Source: Paracoccaceae bacterium (GTDB lineage Bacteria > Pseudomonadota > Alphaproteobacteria > Rhodobacterales > Rhodobacteraceae). From it: a DNA stretch of 32,499 nt. Made by a program: the position numbers and the translations under genes. Shown here one piece after another: positions 16,626-25,653 of this stretch. The notes below the pieces were generated by a model. The model was given only the letters and a program-made list of their open reading frames with translations. It was not told where the DNA came from and searched no databases. The DNA is taken from NCBI GenBank assembly GCA_007694945.1, contig REER01000142.1, positions 1-32,499 of the forward strand, read 5' to 3'. The first letter of the stretch is position 1, and every line of letters begins with the position of its first letter.

Positions 16626-18910
16626 ACCTTGCCCACCATCTCGGCCTCGCGTTCCGCCAGCCTGCGCGCCTGATCGCGGCCTGCCAGATAGGGAAGTGGC
16701 CAGTCGGTGCCATTGTCACCCATCGCGATGGCTGCGTGCAGCGTCCAGTAGGGGTCGGCCAGATGCGGACGGGCGAGGCAGACCAGATCAGCCCGACCCG
16801 CCATAAGGATCGAATTGATGTGATCGGTTTCGTAAATATTGCCCACTGCCATGGTCGGAATGCCTGCCTCGTTGCGGATGCGGTCCGAGAACGGGGTCTG
16901 GAACATGCGGCCATAGACAGGCTTGGCCTCGTTGCTTGTCTGACCCGCCGAGACATCGATGATATCCGCACCGGCAGCGCGGAAGGCCCGCGCGATCGTT
17001 ACCGCATCCTCTGGCGTGATGCAGTCATCGCCGCGCCAGTCATGGGCCGAGATGCGCACCGACATGGGCTTGTCCTCGGGCCACACTGCGCGCATCGCTG
17101 CAAAGACCTCCAGCGGGTAGCGCAGACGATTTTCCAATGAGCCGCCGTATTCATCGCAGCGCTTGTTCGACACCGGGCTGATAAAGCTCGAGATCAGGTA
17201 GCCGTGCGCGGCGTGCAACTCCACCATGTCAAATCTCGCGCGCTCGGCCATTTCCGTTGCGGCAACGAACTGATCGCGCACCGTGTCCATATCGGCGCGG
17301 TCCATTTCCTTCGGGACGGCATTGCGGTCGGACCATGGGATCGGGCTGGCGCTCATGATCGGCCAGTTACCCTCAGCCAATGGAGCATCCATTTCCTCCC
17401 ACCCGAGTTGCGTCGAGCCCTTGCGCCCGGAATGGCCGATCTGGCAGCAGATTTTCGCCTTGGATTCCGAATGGACGAACTCGACCAGCCGCCGCCACGC
17501 GGCCTCATGCTCGGGCGCATAGAGACCGGGGCAACCGGGAGTGATCCGCCCCTCTGGCGAGACACAACTCATCTCAGTATAGACCAGCCCCGCGCCACCC
17601 TTGGCACGTTCGGCGTAATGAACAAGGTGCCAGTCGGTAGGGCAGCCATCGACGGCCTTGTATTGCGCCATGGGAGAGACGACGACGCGGTTCTGCACCT
17701 CCATCTCACGCAGCCGAAAAGGCTGGAACATGGGCGCGCGGCCCGGCTGCCCCCCGGTTTGCGCAGCAAACCAGTCCTCGGCCTCGCGCAGCCAGTCCGG
17801 GTCGCGCAGGCGCAGGTTTTCGTGGCTGATCCGCTGGCTGCGGGTCAGCAGGGAATAGGCGAACTGGATTGGCGGCATGTCGAGATAGCGCTCGACCTCC
17901 TCGAACCATTCCAGCGAGTTGCGCGCTGCCGATTGGAGGCGCAGCACTTCCAGCCGCCGCTCCTCCTGATAGCGCTTGAAAGCCGTCTGCATGTCAAGCT
18001 CGGAATGCAGGTATTCCGCCAGCGCGATGGCTGAGTCGAAGGCCAACCGGGTGCCCGAACCGATAGAGAAATGCCCTGTCGCCGCCGCGTCGCCCATCAG
18101 TACGACATTCTCGTGATACCAGCGCTCGCAGATCACGCGGGGAAACTGCATCCAGACCGCCGAACCGCGCAGATGCGCGGCATTCGACATCAGATCATGC
18201 CCGTCCAGATGATCGGCGAAAATCCGGCGGCAGGTCTCGACGGTTTCCTCTTTCGACATGCCTTCGAACCCCCAGCGCTCCCAGGTCTCGGGCAGGCACT
18301 CCACGATGAAGGTCGCGGTGTTGTCGTCAAACTGGTAGACATGCGCCCAGACCCAGCCACGCTCGGTCTTCTCGAAGATAAAGGTGAAGGCGTCGTCGAA
18401 TTTCTGATGCGTGCCCAGCCAGACGAACTTGCACTTACGCGTGTCGATATCGGGACGGAACACGTCTTCATACTCGCCCCGGACGCGCGAATTGATCCCA
18501 TCACAGGCGACCACCAGATCATAGTCGCGCTGGTAGTTTTCCGCAGTGTCGAATTCGGTCTCGAAGCGCAGTTCTACACCTAGCTCACGCGCGCGCTCCT
18601 GCAGCAGGATCAGCATCTGCTTGCGGCCGATGCCCGCAAAGCCATGCCCGCCCGAGACTGTGCGATGGCCCGCATGCACCACGGCGATATCGTCCCAATA
18701 GGCAAAATGGCTGCGAATTGCATCGGTCGATTTTGGATCGTTCTTCTGCATCCGCTCCAGCGCATCATCCGAGAGCACCACACCCCAGCCGAAGGTGTCA
18801 TTGGCGCGGTTTCGTTCCAGCACGGTAACCTGATGCGAGGGGTCTCGAAGCTTCATCGAGATGGCGAAGTAAAGACCCGCAGGGCCACCTCCAAGGCAAA
18901 GAACACGCAT
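16622..18910 (-). CDS. abmA: 2-aminobenzoyl-CoA monooxygenase/reductase (fused flavin monooxygenase + OYE)
   Basis: 762 residues in two enzymes. Residues 1-385 are an FAD aromatic hydroxylase with GGGPAGL at 7-13 and [14 protein letters not shown] (273-286). Residues 394-750 are an Old Yellow Enzyme-type FMN oxidoreductase, with [11 protein letters not shown] at 566-576 followed by [15 protein letters not shown]. This fusion is known from Azoarcus evansii, where it hydroxylates and then reduces 2-aminobenzoyl-CoA to a non-aromatic 2-amino-5-oxocyclohexenecarboxyl-CoA. The same architecture occurs in salicylyl-CoA 5-hydroxylases, but the adjacent tryptophan 2,3-dioxygenase favours anthranilate. 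First gene of the operon: GGGAGG precedes the ATG, and a promoter lies 25 bases upstream. Confidence 0.9.
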   Translation of the reverse strand: MRVLCLGGGPAGLYFAISMKLRDPSHQVTVLERNRANDTFGWGVVLSDDALERMQKNDPKSTDAIRSHFAYWDDIAVVHAGHRTVSGGHGFAGIGRKQMLILLQERARELGVELRFETEFDTAENYQRDYDLVVACDGINSRVRGEYEDVFRPDIDTRKCKFVWLGTHQKFDDAFTFIFEKTERGWVWAHVYQFDDNTATFIVECLPETWERWGFEGMSKEETVETCRRIFADHLDGHDLMSNAAHLRGSAVWMQFPRVICERWYHENVVLMGDAAATGHFSIGSGTRLAFDSAIALAEYLHSELDMQTAFKRYQEERRLEVLRLQSAARNSLEWFEEVERYLDMPPIQFAYSLLTRSQRISHENLRLRDPDWLREAEDWFAAQTGGQPGRAPMFQPFRLREMEVQNRVVVSPMAQYKAVDGCPTDWHLVHYAERAKGGAGLVYTEMSCVSPEGRITPGCPGLYAPEHEAAWRRLVEFVHSESKAKICCQIGHSGRKGSTQLGWEEMDAPLAEGNWPIMSASPIPWSDRNAVPKEMDRADMDTVRDQFVAATEMAERARFDMVELHAAHGYLISSFISPVSNKRCDEYGGSLENRLRYPLEVFAAMRAVWPEDKPMSVRISAHDWRGDDCITPEDAVTIARAFRAAGADIIDVSAGQTSNEAKPVYGRMFQTPFSDRIRNEAGIPTMAVGNIYETDHINSILMAGRADLVCLARPHLADPYWTLHAAIAMGDNGTDWPLPYLAGRDQARRLAEREAEMVGKV

Positions 18911-18935
18911 GACCGCCTCCCTGTTTCACACTAAA

Positions 18936-18964
18936 ACTCTAGGCTGAGTCGCCATTCATTTCAA
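18936..18964 (-). promoter_or_regulatory. Probable sigma-70 promoter of the 2-aminobenzoyl-CoA operon
   Basis: On the minus strand TTGAAA (18959-18964) is followed after exactly 17 bases by TAGAGT (18936-18941): 5/6 and 4/6 matches to the -35 and -10 consensus with ideal spacing. Transcription would start near 18929, giving a 5' leader of about 20 bases with GGGAGG as ribosome-binding site. Read by eye. Confidence 0.6.
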
Positions 18965-18985
18965 GCTTGAAGTTTTATGCTTAAA
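18960..18985. promoter_or_regulatory. Tandem palindromes, candidate MarR operator over the -35 box
   Basis: TTCAAGCTTGAA (18960-18971) is a perfect 12-base palindrome and contains five of the six bases of the -35 box TTGAAA. TTTATGCTTAAA (18974-18985) is a second palindrome with one mismatched pair, centred 14 bases away. A repressor bound here would block RNA polymerase, consistent with a MarR protein encoded in the operon. Confidence 0.55.
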
Positions 18986-19027
18986 GTGAATTGATTGGCC
19001 GTACATGCAGTTCTTTTCTGCGCCAAT

Positions 19028-19056
19028 TTTAGGCGCCTAGTTTATTATTTAGGCGC
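19028..19056. repeat. Direct repeats TTTAGGCGC, 20 bases apart, upstream of ureD
   Basis: TTTAGGCGC occurs at 19028-19036 and again at 19048-19056, a 20-base period or two helical turns. The first copy continues into the palindrome AGGCGCCT. They lie about 100-120 bases upstream of the ureD start and could be an activator site for the urease operon. The spacing is suggestive, but no regulator is identified. Confidence 0.4.
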
Positions 19057-19151
19057 TCTGACTGTGCATTCAGCACGCGCAGACACCTTGAACCCTCAGC
19101 CAATTGATCTGCGGGCATGCTAACGCGATCCACCAAGGGAGAGGAACCGTA

Positions 19152-19958
19152 ATGCACGCCAGCCCCACGACCCTAAGCCATCAGCGGAGCGCCGGAGCAG
19201 CCCGGGCCGGCTTTGCATTGCATAGCGGACAGGCTCGTCTCGCTACCCTCCGCCAGCAGGGATCAGCCAAGGCCATAGCCTTGGATGGCGGCGAGCTTGT
19301 TTTCCTCAACACCTCTGGCGGACTGACCGGCGGCGACCGGCTCGACTACGCGCTCACAGTGGGTGATGGCTGTCGAGTTACTGCCACAACCCAGACCGCC
19401 GAGCGGGTCTACAGGGCCTCGGACGGTGAGGCGCGGATGACTGTTCAGATGGACGTGAGCGAAGGTGGCCATCTCGACTGGCTCCCACAGGAAACAATCC
19501 TGTTCCAGCGCGGCTCGGCCCGGCGGCGGAGCATTATCACGCTGGGTCGCGCGGCGACCTGTCTTATGGCTGAGGCGCTCGTGCTCGGGCGAGCTGCCAT
19601 GGGCGAGACCGTGACGGAATTGGCGTTCCATGACTGGCGCGAAATTCAGCGTGATGGCGCCCCCGTTCATCTCGAAGTGCTGCGTCTGGATAATGACCGC
19701 TTGCGCCAGAGTGCAGGCGGTTTGGCGGATGCTCGTGCAGTTGCCTCGGTCGTGATGGTGGCGCCGGATGCCGCAGACGCGCTTGGTCCGGTGCGCGCCG
19801 CGCTAACAGAGCAGGGTTGCCGCTCAGCGGCCTCGGCCATGGGCGAGAGGCTGACCATCCGCCTGATGGCGCGCGACGGTTTCCCGCTGCGCCGGCAGTT
19901 GGCACAGATCCTCACCCTTCTACGCCGCGCGCCACTCCCGCGTGTCTGGCAAATCTGA
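19152..19958 (+). CDS. ureD: Urease accessory protein UreD
   Basis: 268 residues. UreD is the scaffold that binds apo-urease together with UreF and UreG for nickel insertion. Diagnostic segments are [43 protein letters not shown] and [11 protein letters not shown]. The ATG at 19152 follows GGGAGAGGAA; an upstream in-frame start at 19104 lacks a ribosome-binding site. First gene of a nine-gene urease operon, divergent from the 2-aminobenzoyl-CoA operon across 241 bases. Confidence 0.95.
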   Translation: MHASPTTLSHQRSAGAARAGFALHSGQARLATLRQQGSAKAIALDGGELVFLNTSGGLTGGDRLDYALTVGDGCRVTATTQTAERVYRASDGEARMTVQMDVSEGGHLDWLPQETILFQRGSARRRSIITLGRAATCLMAEALVLGRAAMGETVTELAFHDWREIQRDGAPVHLEVLRLDNDRLRQSAGGLADARAVASVVMVAPDAADALGPVRAALTEQGCRSAASAMGERLTIRLMARDGFPLRRQLAQILTLLRRAPLPRVWQI

Positions 19959-19968
19959 CGGAGGCTCC

Positions 19969-20271
19969 ATGAACCTGACCCCCCGCGAAAAGGACAAGCT
20001 GCTGGTCTCTCTGGCCGCGATGGTCGCGCGCAACCGGTTGGCGCGCGACGTCAAGCTCAACCATCCCGAGGCGATCGCGCTGATCACCGATTTCGTGGTC
20101 GAGGGCGCGCGCGACGGGCGCTCGGTGGCCGATCTGATGGAAGCGGGTGCGCACGTCATTACAGCCGATCAGTGCATGAAGGGCGTGCCCGAGATAATCC
20201 AGTCCGTGCAAGTCGAGGCGACATTTCCCGACGGCACCAAACTCGTCACTGTCCACCACCCTATCCGCTGA
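19969..20271 (+). CDS. ureA: Urease gamma subunit
   Basis: 100 residues, exactly the family length. Structural subunit of the (alpha-beta-gamma)3 enzyme. It begins [20 protein letters not shown], contains [21 protein letters not shown], and ends with [19 protein letters not shown], all strongly conserved. GGAGG lies just upstream of the ATG, ten bases after the ureD stop. Separate gamma and beta genes, not fused as in Helicobacter. Confidence 0.97.
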   Translation: MNLTPREKDKLLVSLAAMVARNRLARDVKLNHPEAIALITDFVVEGARDGRSVADLMEAGAHVITADQCMKGVPEIIQSVQVEATFPDGTKLVTVHHPIR

Positions 20272-20283
20272 GAGGTCCAGACC

Positions 20284-21420
20284 ATGCGTTTTCTGTTGCC
20301 GATTTTGCTGCTCGCGCCGACGGCGCTGATGGCCCATCCGGGGCATGACCATGGCGACGGCTTTGCCGCGGGGCTGGCGCATCCGCTGCTGGGGCTGGAT
20401 CATCTGGTGGCGATGCTGGCCGTTGGCGTGCTGGCTGCGCGGCTGGGTGGGCATGCGCGCTGGGCGTTGCCGGGCAGTTTTCTGGGTGGGGTGCTGGCGC
20501 TCGGCCTGCTGGGTTTCGGCGGCGCGGAAAGCGCGCTCGTGCAGCATCTGGTCATCGCCTCGATAGTCGTCCTCGGCGGGGTGCTGGCGCTGGCGCTGCG
20601 CCCGCCGCTGGTGGTTGTCGTTGCCGTTGCCGCGATCTTCGGCGCTGCGCATGGCTATGCCCATGGGACCGGGGCCGCCGGGGATGGCGGTTATCTGCTG
20701 GGATTCCTTCTGGCCACGGCGGCGCTGCATGGCGCTGGGCTGGCGCTGGGGCACTGGCTCGGCTCCGGCCGGTTGGCACCGGCGGTGCGCCCGCTGGGCG
20801 CAGCGGCGGTCGCCGCAGGGATCTGGCTGATGGTCACGCCCGAGGCGTCACATTCGGTAGCCCCAAGCTTGCCAGACGGAGGAGCGGATCATGCGCACAG
20901 TCATGATCACGGGCACAGCCATGACCATGATCGCGGCCATAGCCACAGTCACGATCTTGCACACACGCATGACCACGCTGAGGCCAACGACCCGCAGGTC
21001 GAGCACTGGATCCGCCTCGGCAGTGCTGTGCATGGTGGCTTCGGCTCGCTCATCGCCGCAGGGATCATCTTGGGCGAGGCCGGACTAGAGGCCGTCGCGC
21101 CCGAGGGCCGCTTCGATCTTCTGGTCAGCTATCGCAGTCATCCGAACGCGCCCTGCCCCTGTGTGATCGACGGGCTGCAGGTCGCAACAGGGGCATCGCT
21201 CGGGCAGGGCACGCTTGTCCTTGAACCTGACCCCGCGCCGGAGGATGCCTTCGGCGTTGCTACCTTTACCAATCGCGCGACCGGCGCTGTCTGGCAAGCG
21301 ATCATCCCGATATCCGCCTGGCCCGAACTGGCAGAGGCCAATAATGACACCAGCCCGCAGGAACGATGGCAGATCGTGGCCGGGATGGCGGATCTGTTCA
21401 CCCTCGAAAGGCTGGAGTGA
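20284..21420 (+). CDS. ureJ: UreJ fusion: HupE/UreJ permease + His-rich linker + FmdE-like domain
   Basis: 378 residues, about twice a normal UreJ (~190). Residues 1-188 are HupE/UreJ: a signal-like start, the AHPGHDH motif (17-23), [13 protein letters not shown] (33-45), and several transmembrane helices with AAHGYAHG. These proteins are thought to import nickel. Residues 203-231 are a His/Asp linker of repeated H-S-H-D units. Residues ~246-350 resemble FmdE of formylmethanofuran dehydrogenase: an HGGFG..IAAG helix (H250), then [20 protein letters not shown] (290-309), matching the family pattern 'C.vDGiQvaTGaTlGkG'. C291/C293 and H250 could bind metal. The frame is unbroken and lies between ureA and ureB. 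Its likely job is nickel capture for urease. Confidence 0.85.
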   Translation: MRFLLPILLLAPTALMAHPGHDHGDGFAAGLAHPLLGLDHLVAMLAVGVLAARLGGHARWALPGSFLGGVLALGLLGFGGAESALVQHLVIASIVVLGGVLALALRPPLVVVVAVAAIFGAAHGYAHGTGAAGDGGYLLGFLLATAALHGAGLALGHWLGSGRLAPAVRPLGAAAVAAGIWLMVTPEASHSVAPSLPDGGADHAHSHDHGHSHDHDRGHSHSHDLAHTHDHAEANDPQVEHWIRLGSAVHGGFGSLIAAGIILGEAGLEAVAPEGRFDLLVSYRSHPNAPCPCVIDGLQVATGASLGQGTLVLEPDPAPEDAFGVATFTNRATGAVWQAIIPISAWPELAEANNDTSPQERWQIVAGMADLFTLERLE

Positions 21421-21425
21421 GTCAC

Positions 21426-21755
21426 ATGGCCACAACTCCCTCAGGTGGCTTTGTGCCCGGGCAGATCATCACCGCCGAAGGCGAGATCACCCTGAACCCC
21501 GACGCGCCGGTGACTGTCCTGATGGTTGCCAACACCGGCGACAGGCCCGTGCAGGTCGGCAGCCATTACCATTTTGCCGAGACCAATCCGGGGCTGTCGT
21601 TTGACCGCGAGGCCGCTCGAGGAATGCGACTTGATATTCCCGCCGGAACGGCCGTGCGCTTCGAGCCGGGCCAGAGTCGTGAGGTCGCGCTGGTGCCATA
21701 TTCGGGCGGGCGCATGGTCTACGGGTTCAATGCCAAGGTTATGGGGGCGCTCTGA
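21426..21755 (+). CDS. ureB: Urease beta subunit
   Basis: 109 residues. Structural beta subunit: [60 protein letters not shown] and [16 protein letters not shown] are all family landmarks. The ATG at 21426 follows GGAG that overlaps the end of ureJ. Its stop shares one base with the ureC start (TGATG at 21753-21757), so the two are translationally coupled. The upstream extension of the frame to 21366 lies within ureJ and is not real. Confidence 0.96.
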   Translation: MATTPSGGFVPGQIITAEGEITLNPDAPVTVLMVANTGDRPVQVGSHYHFAETNPGLSFDREAARGMRLDIPAGTAVRFEPGQSREVALVPYSGGRMVYGFNAKVMGAL

Positions 21756-23476
21756 TGGCCTACACAATTTCCCGCGCCGCCTATGCTGACATGTATGGCC
21801 CGACTGTGGGTGATAAAGTCCGCTTGGGCGACACCGACCTGATCATTGAGGTCGAGCGCGACCTGATCGCCGAGCGCGGCGGCTATGGCGAAGAGGTCAA
21901 GTTCGGCGGCGGCAAGGTCATCCGCGACGGCATGGGCCAGAGCCAGGTCACCCGCTCGGATGGCGCGATGGACACGGTCATCACCAGTGCGCTGATCGTG
22001 GACTATACGGGCATCTACAAGGCCGATGTGGGCTTGCGCGACGGACAGATCGTCAAGATCGGCAAAGCGGGAAACCCTGACACGCAGTTCGGCACAGATG
22101 TGATCATCGGACCGGGCACCGAAATCATCGCCGCCGAGGGCAAGATACTCACCGCCGGGGGTTTCGACGCGCATATCCATTTCATCTGCCCGCAACAGAT
22201 TGACGACGCGCTGCATTCGGGCCTCACGACAATGCTCGGCGGCGGCACTGGCCCCGCTCATGGCACGCTGGCGACCACCTGCACCCCCGGGCCCTGGCAT
22301 ATCGGGCGGATGTTGCAGGCAGCGGATGCGTTTGCCATGAACCTCGCCTTCGCAGGCAAGGGCAATGCGTCGCTGCCCGACGCGCTGCATGAGCAGGTCC
22401 GCGCAGGCGCCTGCGCGCTGAAACTGCACGAGGATTGGGGCACGACCCCTGCCGCCATCGACAACTGCCTGTCCGTGGCCGAGGCGACCGATGTGCAGGT
22501 GATGATCCACACGGACACGCTGAACGAATCGGGCTTTGTGGAAAACACGATCAACGCCATCGGCGGGCGCACCATCCACGCCTTTCATACCGAGGGCGCG
22601 GGCGGCGGCCATGCGCCCGACATCATCAAGGTGGTCAGCAGCCAGAACATCTTGCCCAGCTCCACCAACCCGACCATGCCCTACACGGTCAACACGATCG
22701 AGGAACACCTCGATATGTTGATGGTTTGCCACCATCTGGACCGCAAGGTGCCCGAGGATGTGGCTTTTGCCGAATCGCGCATCCGGCGCGAGACGATCGC
22801 CGCCGAGGATATCCTGCACGACATGGGCGCGTTTTCGGTCATGGCGTCCGACAGTCAGGCGATGGGGCGCGTTGGCGAGGTGATCACCCGGACGTGGCAG
22901 ACCGCGCACAAGATGAAGCTGCAACGCGGGCGGCTGGCCGAGGAACAGGGCACGAATGACAACATGCGCGTGCGTCGATACGTGGCGAAATACACGATCA
23001 ACCCTGCCATCGTGCATGGCCTCAGCCGCCATATCGGCAGTATCGAGGAAGGCAAACGCGCGGACCTGTGCCTCTGGGCACCTGCGTTTTTCGGTGCCAA
23101 GCCCGAGATGGTGCTGATTGGCGGCGCGATTGTCGTGGCACAGATGGGCGACCCGAACGCCTCAATTCCGACCCCGCAGCCCGTGCATTCGCGCCCCATG
23201 TTCGGCGCTTATGGCCGCGCAGTCGAGCAGAACGCCGTTACCTTCGTTTCTCAAGCTGCGCAGGAGGGTGGCGTGCGCGCCGCACTTGGACTTGCAAAGA
23301 ACACGCTGCCGGTCGAGGGCTGCCGGGGCATTCGCAAAGCCGACATGAATCTCAACAGCGCCACACCTGAGATCGAAGTCGACCCCGAAACCTATGAAGT
23401 GCGTGCGGATGGCGAGCTTTTGACCTGCGAACCTGCGGCAGAATTGCCACTGGCGCAACGCTACTTCTTGTACTGA
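21755..23476 (+). CDS. ureC: Urease alpha (catalytic) subunit
   Basis: 573 residues. Catalytic subunit with the bi-nickel centre that hydrolyses urea to ammonia and carbamate. Key residues are all visible: H140 and H142 in DAHIHF, the carbamylated lysine K223 in [11 protein letters not shown]252 in [11 protein letters not shown]278 in [12 protein letters not shown], the flap C325 in MVCHHLDR, and D366 in [10 protein letters not shown]. Length and end (PLAQRYFLY; canonical RYFLF) fit the family. A complete and probably active enzyme. A long frame on the opposite strand (21719-23032) is a codon-bias shadow. Confidence 0.98.
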   Translation: MAYTISRAAYADMYGPTVGDKVRLGDTDLIIEVERDLIAERGGYGEEVKFGGGKVIRDGMGQSQVTRSDGAMDTVITSALIVDYTGIYKADVGLRDGQIVKIGKAGNPDTQFGTDVIIGPGTEIIAAEGKILTAGGFDAHIHFICPQQIDDALHSGLTTMLGGGTGPAHGTLATTCTPGPWHIGRMLQAADAFAMNLAFAGKGNASLPDALHEQVRAGACALKLHEDWGTTPAAIDNCLSVAEATDVQVMIHTDTLNESGFVENTINAIGGRTIHAFHTEGAGGGHAPDIIKVVSSQNILPSSTNPTMPYTVNTIEEHLDMLMVCHHLDRKVPEDVAFAESRIRRETIAAEDILHDMGAFSVMASDSQAMGRVGEVITRTWQTAHKMKLQRGRLAEEQGTNDNMRVRRYVAKYTINPAIVHGLSRHIGSIEEGKRADLCLWAPAFFGAKPEMVLIGGAIVVAQMGDPNASIPTPQPVHSRPMFGAYGRAVEQNAVTFVSQAAQEGGVRAALGLAKNTLPVEGCRGIRKADMNLNSATPEIEVDPETYEVRADGELLTCEPAAELPLAQRYFLY

Positions 23477-23607
23477 ACAACGAACGGTGCGCAACTATCA
23501 GGCAAATTTCATGACTTATCCAGATATTTCTGCGGCGCAGCAAAACGTGAACAGTGCGCGAGGTCAGTCGACAGCATATTCATGTTATGCTGCCACAAGG
23601 GAGGAAC

Positions 23608-23619
23608 ATGACTGCCTGA
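23608..23619 (+). other. Three-codon mini-ORF with a strong ribosome-binding site
   Basis: AAGGGAGGAAC is followed immediately by ATG-ACT-GCC-TGA. Its stop overlaps an ATG (23619) in frame with the next small gene. This is the best Shine-Dalgarno in the gap after ureC, yet it drives only Met-Thr-Ala. It may be a translational landing site coupling ribosomes to the next gene, or chance. Confidence 0.35.
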
Positions 23620-23630
23620 TGGAGAGTGCA

Positions 23631-23861
23631 ATGCTTCGTCCCGCCAATTCCACCCTCAGCCCCACACAATCCATGCAGCTAGACTGGTTCCTTGCCGAGA
23701 CCGGGCTCGGCTGCAACCCCTCACTCGAACGCAGGGCGCGTGAGGCCGAATTCGCCCGGCTCAGCGCCCTGCCCGATGGTGCATTGCGCTCGATGGGCCT
23801 CTCGCGTCCGAGCCTGCCTGCTCATGTCTATCGTGATCTTTTCCCGAAAGGTGTCTCATGA
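23631..23861 (+). CDS. Small protein with DUF1127-like C-terminus inside the urease operon
   Basis: 76 residues (MLRPANSTLSPTQS...). No known urease function. The C-terminal half, ERRAREAEFARLSALPDGAL then RSMGLSRPSLPAHVYRDLF, resembles the 'reLarLsdreLadiGlsR' pattern of DUF1127 (YjiS-like) proteins, often small and basic. The start at 23631 has GGAGAG upstream; the ATG at 23619 (four residues longer) is the alternative, coupled to a three-codon mini-ORF. It overlaps ureE by four bases (ATGA at 23858), so it belongs to the operon. The 154 bases between it and ureC are the largest gap in the operon and might hold an internal promoter, none convincing. Confidence 0.72.
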   Translation: MLRPANSTLSPTQSMQLDWFLAETGLGCNPSLERRAREAEFARLSALPDGALRSMGLSRPSLPAHVYRDLFPKGVS

Positions 23862-24331
23862 CTGATCTGCCCCCCGTGCGCCGCTTGCTCAAGAGTCGTC
23901 CCGACCGCTGCGATGGTGCCGTGATCCTCGATTACGACGCACGTCTTATCCGACGCAAACGGCTGGAAACGGCCGAAGGTCGCGGCTTTCTGGTCGATTT
24001 GGCCGAAGTCACCAATCTCGATGCGTGGTGGGGATTCGAACTGGAAGATGGCAGCGCGCTCGAAATCGTCCCCGCTGATGAGGCTCTGGTCGAGGTCACA
24101 GGAGAGTTGCCGCGCCTCGCCTGGCATATCGGCAATCGCCACACCCCCTGCCAGATCGAGGAGAACCGCCTGCTGATCCGCCATGACCATGTGATCGAAG
24201 CCATGCTGGCCCAGTTGGGCGCCGTTTTACGCCCGATCCGGGGGCCCTTCACGCCCGAGGGCGGCGCTTATGGGCATGGCCGCACAATGGGGCACGATCA
24301 TGGCCACGCTCACGCCCATGCTCACGCCTGA
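23858..24331 (+). CDS. ureE: Urease accessory nickel metallochaperone UreE
   Basis: 157 residues. Delivers nickel to the UreDFG complex. The N-terminal substrate-like domain contains LIRRKRLETAEGRGFLVDL. The metal-binding domain contains LAWHIGNRHTPCQIEENRLLIRHDHVI with the conserved dimer-interface histidine region (H109-H111). The C-terminus [13 protein letters not shown] is a His-rich tail that stores extra nickel in many UreE proteins. Together with the His linker of UreJ, the operon encodes two histidine-rich nickel-binding segments. It overlaps ureF by up to 32 bases. Confidence 0.95.
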   Translation: MTDLPPVRRLLKSRPDRCDGAVILDYDARLIRRKRLETAEGRGFLVDLAEVTNLDAWWGFELEDGSALEIVPADEALVEVTGELPRLAWHIGNRHTPCQIEENRLLIRHDHVIEAMLAQLGAVLRPIRGPFTPEGGAYGHGRTMGHDHGHAHAHAHA

Positions 24332-24956
24332 AGCTCTGACGCTCCAGCACTGGCTCTCGCCCGCCTTCCCGACCGGGGCTTTCGCCTATAGCCACGGATT
24401 GGAGCAGTTGGTCGCGGACGGCGTGGTCCAGGATGCCGCAACGCTGGAGCTTTGGCTTGCCGAACTGTTGCGCTTCGGGACGGGCTGGCAGGACAGCGTG
24501 CTGATCGCACAGGGACTGGCTTCGGGGGCGGATTTTGAGGCGCTAGACGTAATCGCAACGGCGCTGCAGCCCTGCGCCGAACGCTTGCAGGAGAGCCGCG
24601 AGCAGGGCGCGGCTTTCGCCCGTACGGTCGCGGCGATCACGGGCCGGAACCTGCCTGAGCGCAGCCTGCCAGTAGCGATAGCCGAAGCGGCAGCCCCTCT
24701 GGGGCTGCCGTGCGATGAAATCATCCCAGTATATCTTCAGGCATTTGCAACCAACCTCGTGACAATTGCCATCCGTCATGTGCCCTTGGGCCAGAGTGAC
24801 GGGCACGGGGTGCTGGCGCGCCTGCTGCCGACGTTGCCCGACCTGGGGGCGCGCGCTTCGCGCGCGACTCTCGAGGATCTGGGAAGTTCCTGTTTCGCTG
24901 CCGATATGGCAGCATTCCTGCATGAAACCAAAGATGTGAGGCTCTTTCGGACATGA
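24300..24956 (+). CDS. ureF: Urease accessory protein UreF
   Basis: 218 residues. UreF bridges UreD and UreG and gates nickel transfer. Family marks: [21 protein letters not shown] near the N-terminus, [38 protein letters not shown], and the end of type [16 protein letters not shown]. Two starts are possible: ATG 24300, chosen for a GGGG upstream, and ATG 24318, with no ribosome-binding site. Either overlaps the His-rich tail codons of ureE. ATGA overlap with ureG at 24953. Confidence 0.93.
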   Translation: MATLTPMLTPEALTLQHWLSPAFPTGAFAYSHGLEQLVADGVVQDAATLELWLAELLRFGTGWQDSVLIAQGLASGADFEALDVIATALQPCAERLQESREQGAAFARTVAAITGRNLPERSLPVAIAEAAAPLGLPCDEIIPVYLQAFATNLVTIAIRHVPLGQSDGHGVLARLLPTLPDLGARASRATLEDLGSSCFAADMAAFLHETKDVRLFRT

Positions 24957-25579
24957 ACAGACATGGACCCCTGCGGGTGGGTATCGGCGGCCCGGTTGGT
25001 GCAGGCAAGACGACACTGACCGAGAAACTGGCACGCGCACTCGCGCCGCGCTGCTCGATGGCCGTCATCACCAATGACATCTACACCCGCGAAGATGCCG
25101 AGGCGCTGATGCGCGCGCAGGTCTTGCCTGCCCAACGCATCCGGGGTGTTGAGACCGGGGGCTGCCCGCATACGGCCATTCGCGAGGATGCGAGCATCAA
25201 CCTCGCGGCCGTAGCCGACCTGAACCGACAGATTCCGGGGCTGGACTTGGTCCTGATTGAATCGGGCGGTGACAATCTGGCCGCGACCTTCTCTCCCGAA
25301 CTGGCCGATCTGACGATCTATGTGATCGACACCGCCGCCGGACAGGACATTCCGCGCAAGCGTGGGCCGGGGCTGACAAAATCCGACCTTCTGGTAGTGA
25401 ACAAGATCGACCTTGCGCCATATGTTGGCGTCGATCTCAGCCAGCTTGAGAGGGATACGCGCAACGCACGCGAAACGCGCCCCTATGTCCTCGCGCGTCT
25501 GCGCGAGAGTGCAGGCGTTACCGAGATCGTCGCCTTTCTGGAACGCGAGGGAGGACTTGAGCTGAAACCCGCCGCATAA
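24953..25579 (+). CDS. ureG: Urease accessory GTPase UreG
   Basis: 208 residues. GTP-dependent nickel insertion into urease. P-loop GPVGAGKT at 13-20, the invariant nickel-binding C71-P-H73 motif in [28 protein letters not shown], and the guanine-specificity motif NKID (150-153). Last gene of the urease operon; a strong hairpin follows 20 bases after the stop. Confidence 0.97.
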   Translation: MNRHGPLRVGIGGPVGAGKTTLTEKLARALAPRCSMAVITNDIYTREDAEALMRAQVLPAQRIRGVETGGCPHTAIREDASINLAAVADLNRQIPGLDLVLIESGGDNLAATFSPELADLTIYVIDTAAGQDIPRKRGPGLTKSDLLVVNKIDLAPYVGVDLSQLERDTRNARETRPYVLARLRESAGVTEIVAFLEREGGLELKPAA

Positions 25580-25599
25580 ATCAATTCCTATGTCCCCGC

Positions 25600-25629
25600 G
25601 CAGAGCGTGCGGGGGGGGGCACGCTCTGC
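25600..25629. terminator. 11-bp perfect hairpin between convergent ureG and mtaB
   Basis: GCAGAGCGTGC (25600-25610) pairs perfectly with GCACGCTCTGC (25619-25629) around a loop of eight G. It lies midway between the ureG stop and the mtaB stop, so it probably ends both transcripts. No T-run follows in either direction, so it is terminator-like rather than canonical. Confidence 0.65.
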
Positions 25630-25653
25630 AATGGGGCACCTCACGTTTGGGGC

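Noticed and set aside
18996-19009. Possible sigma-54 promoter (TGG...GC) upstream of ureD
   Set aside because: TGGCCGTACATGCA has only eight bases between GG and GC, while sigma-54 promoters need ten; the flanking consensus also fails.
19028-19056. Start of a CRISPR-like array in the AT-rich region before ureD
   Set aside because: Only two nine-base repeats with an 11-base gap; no spacer-repeat series and no cas genes anywhere in the window.
21719-23032. 437-codon minus-strand frame opposite ureC
   Set aside because: ureC has every catalytic residue in place; the reverse frame stays open only because of high-GC codon use and has no recognisable domain.
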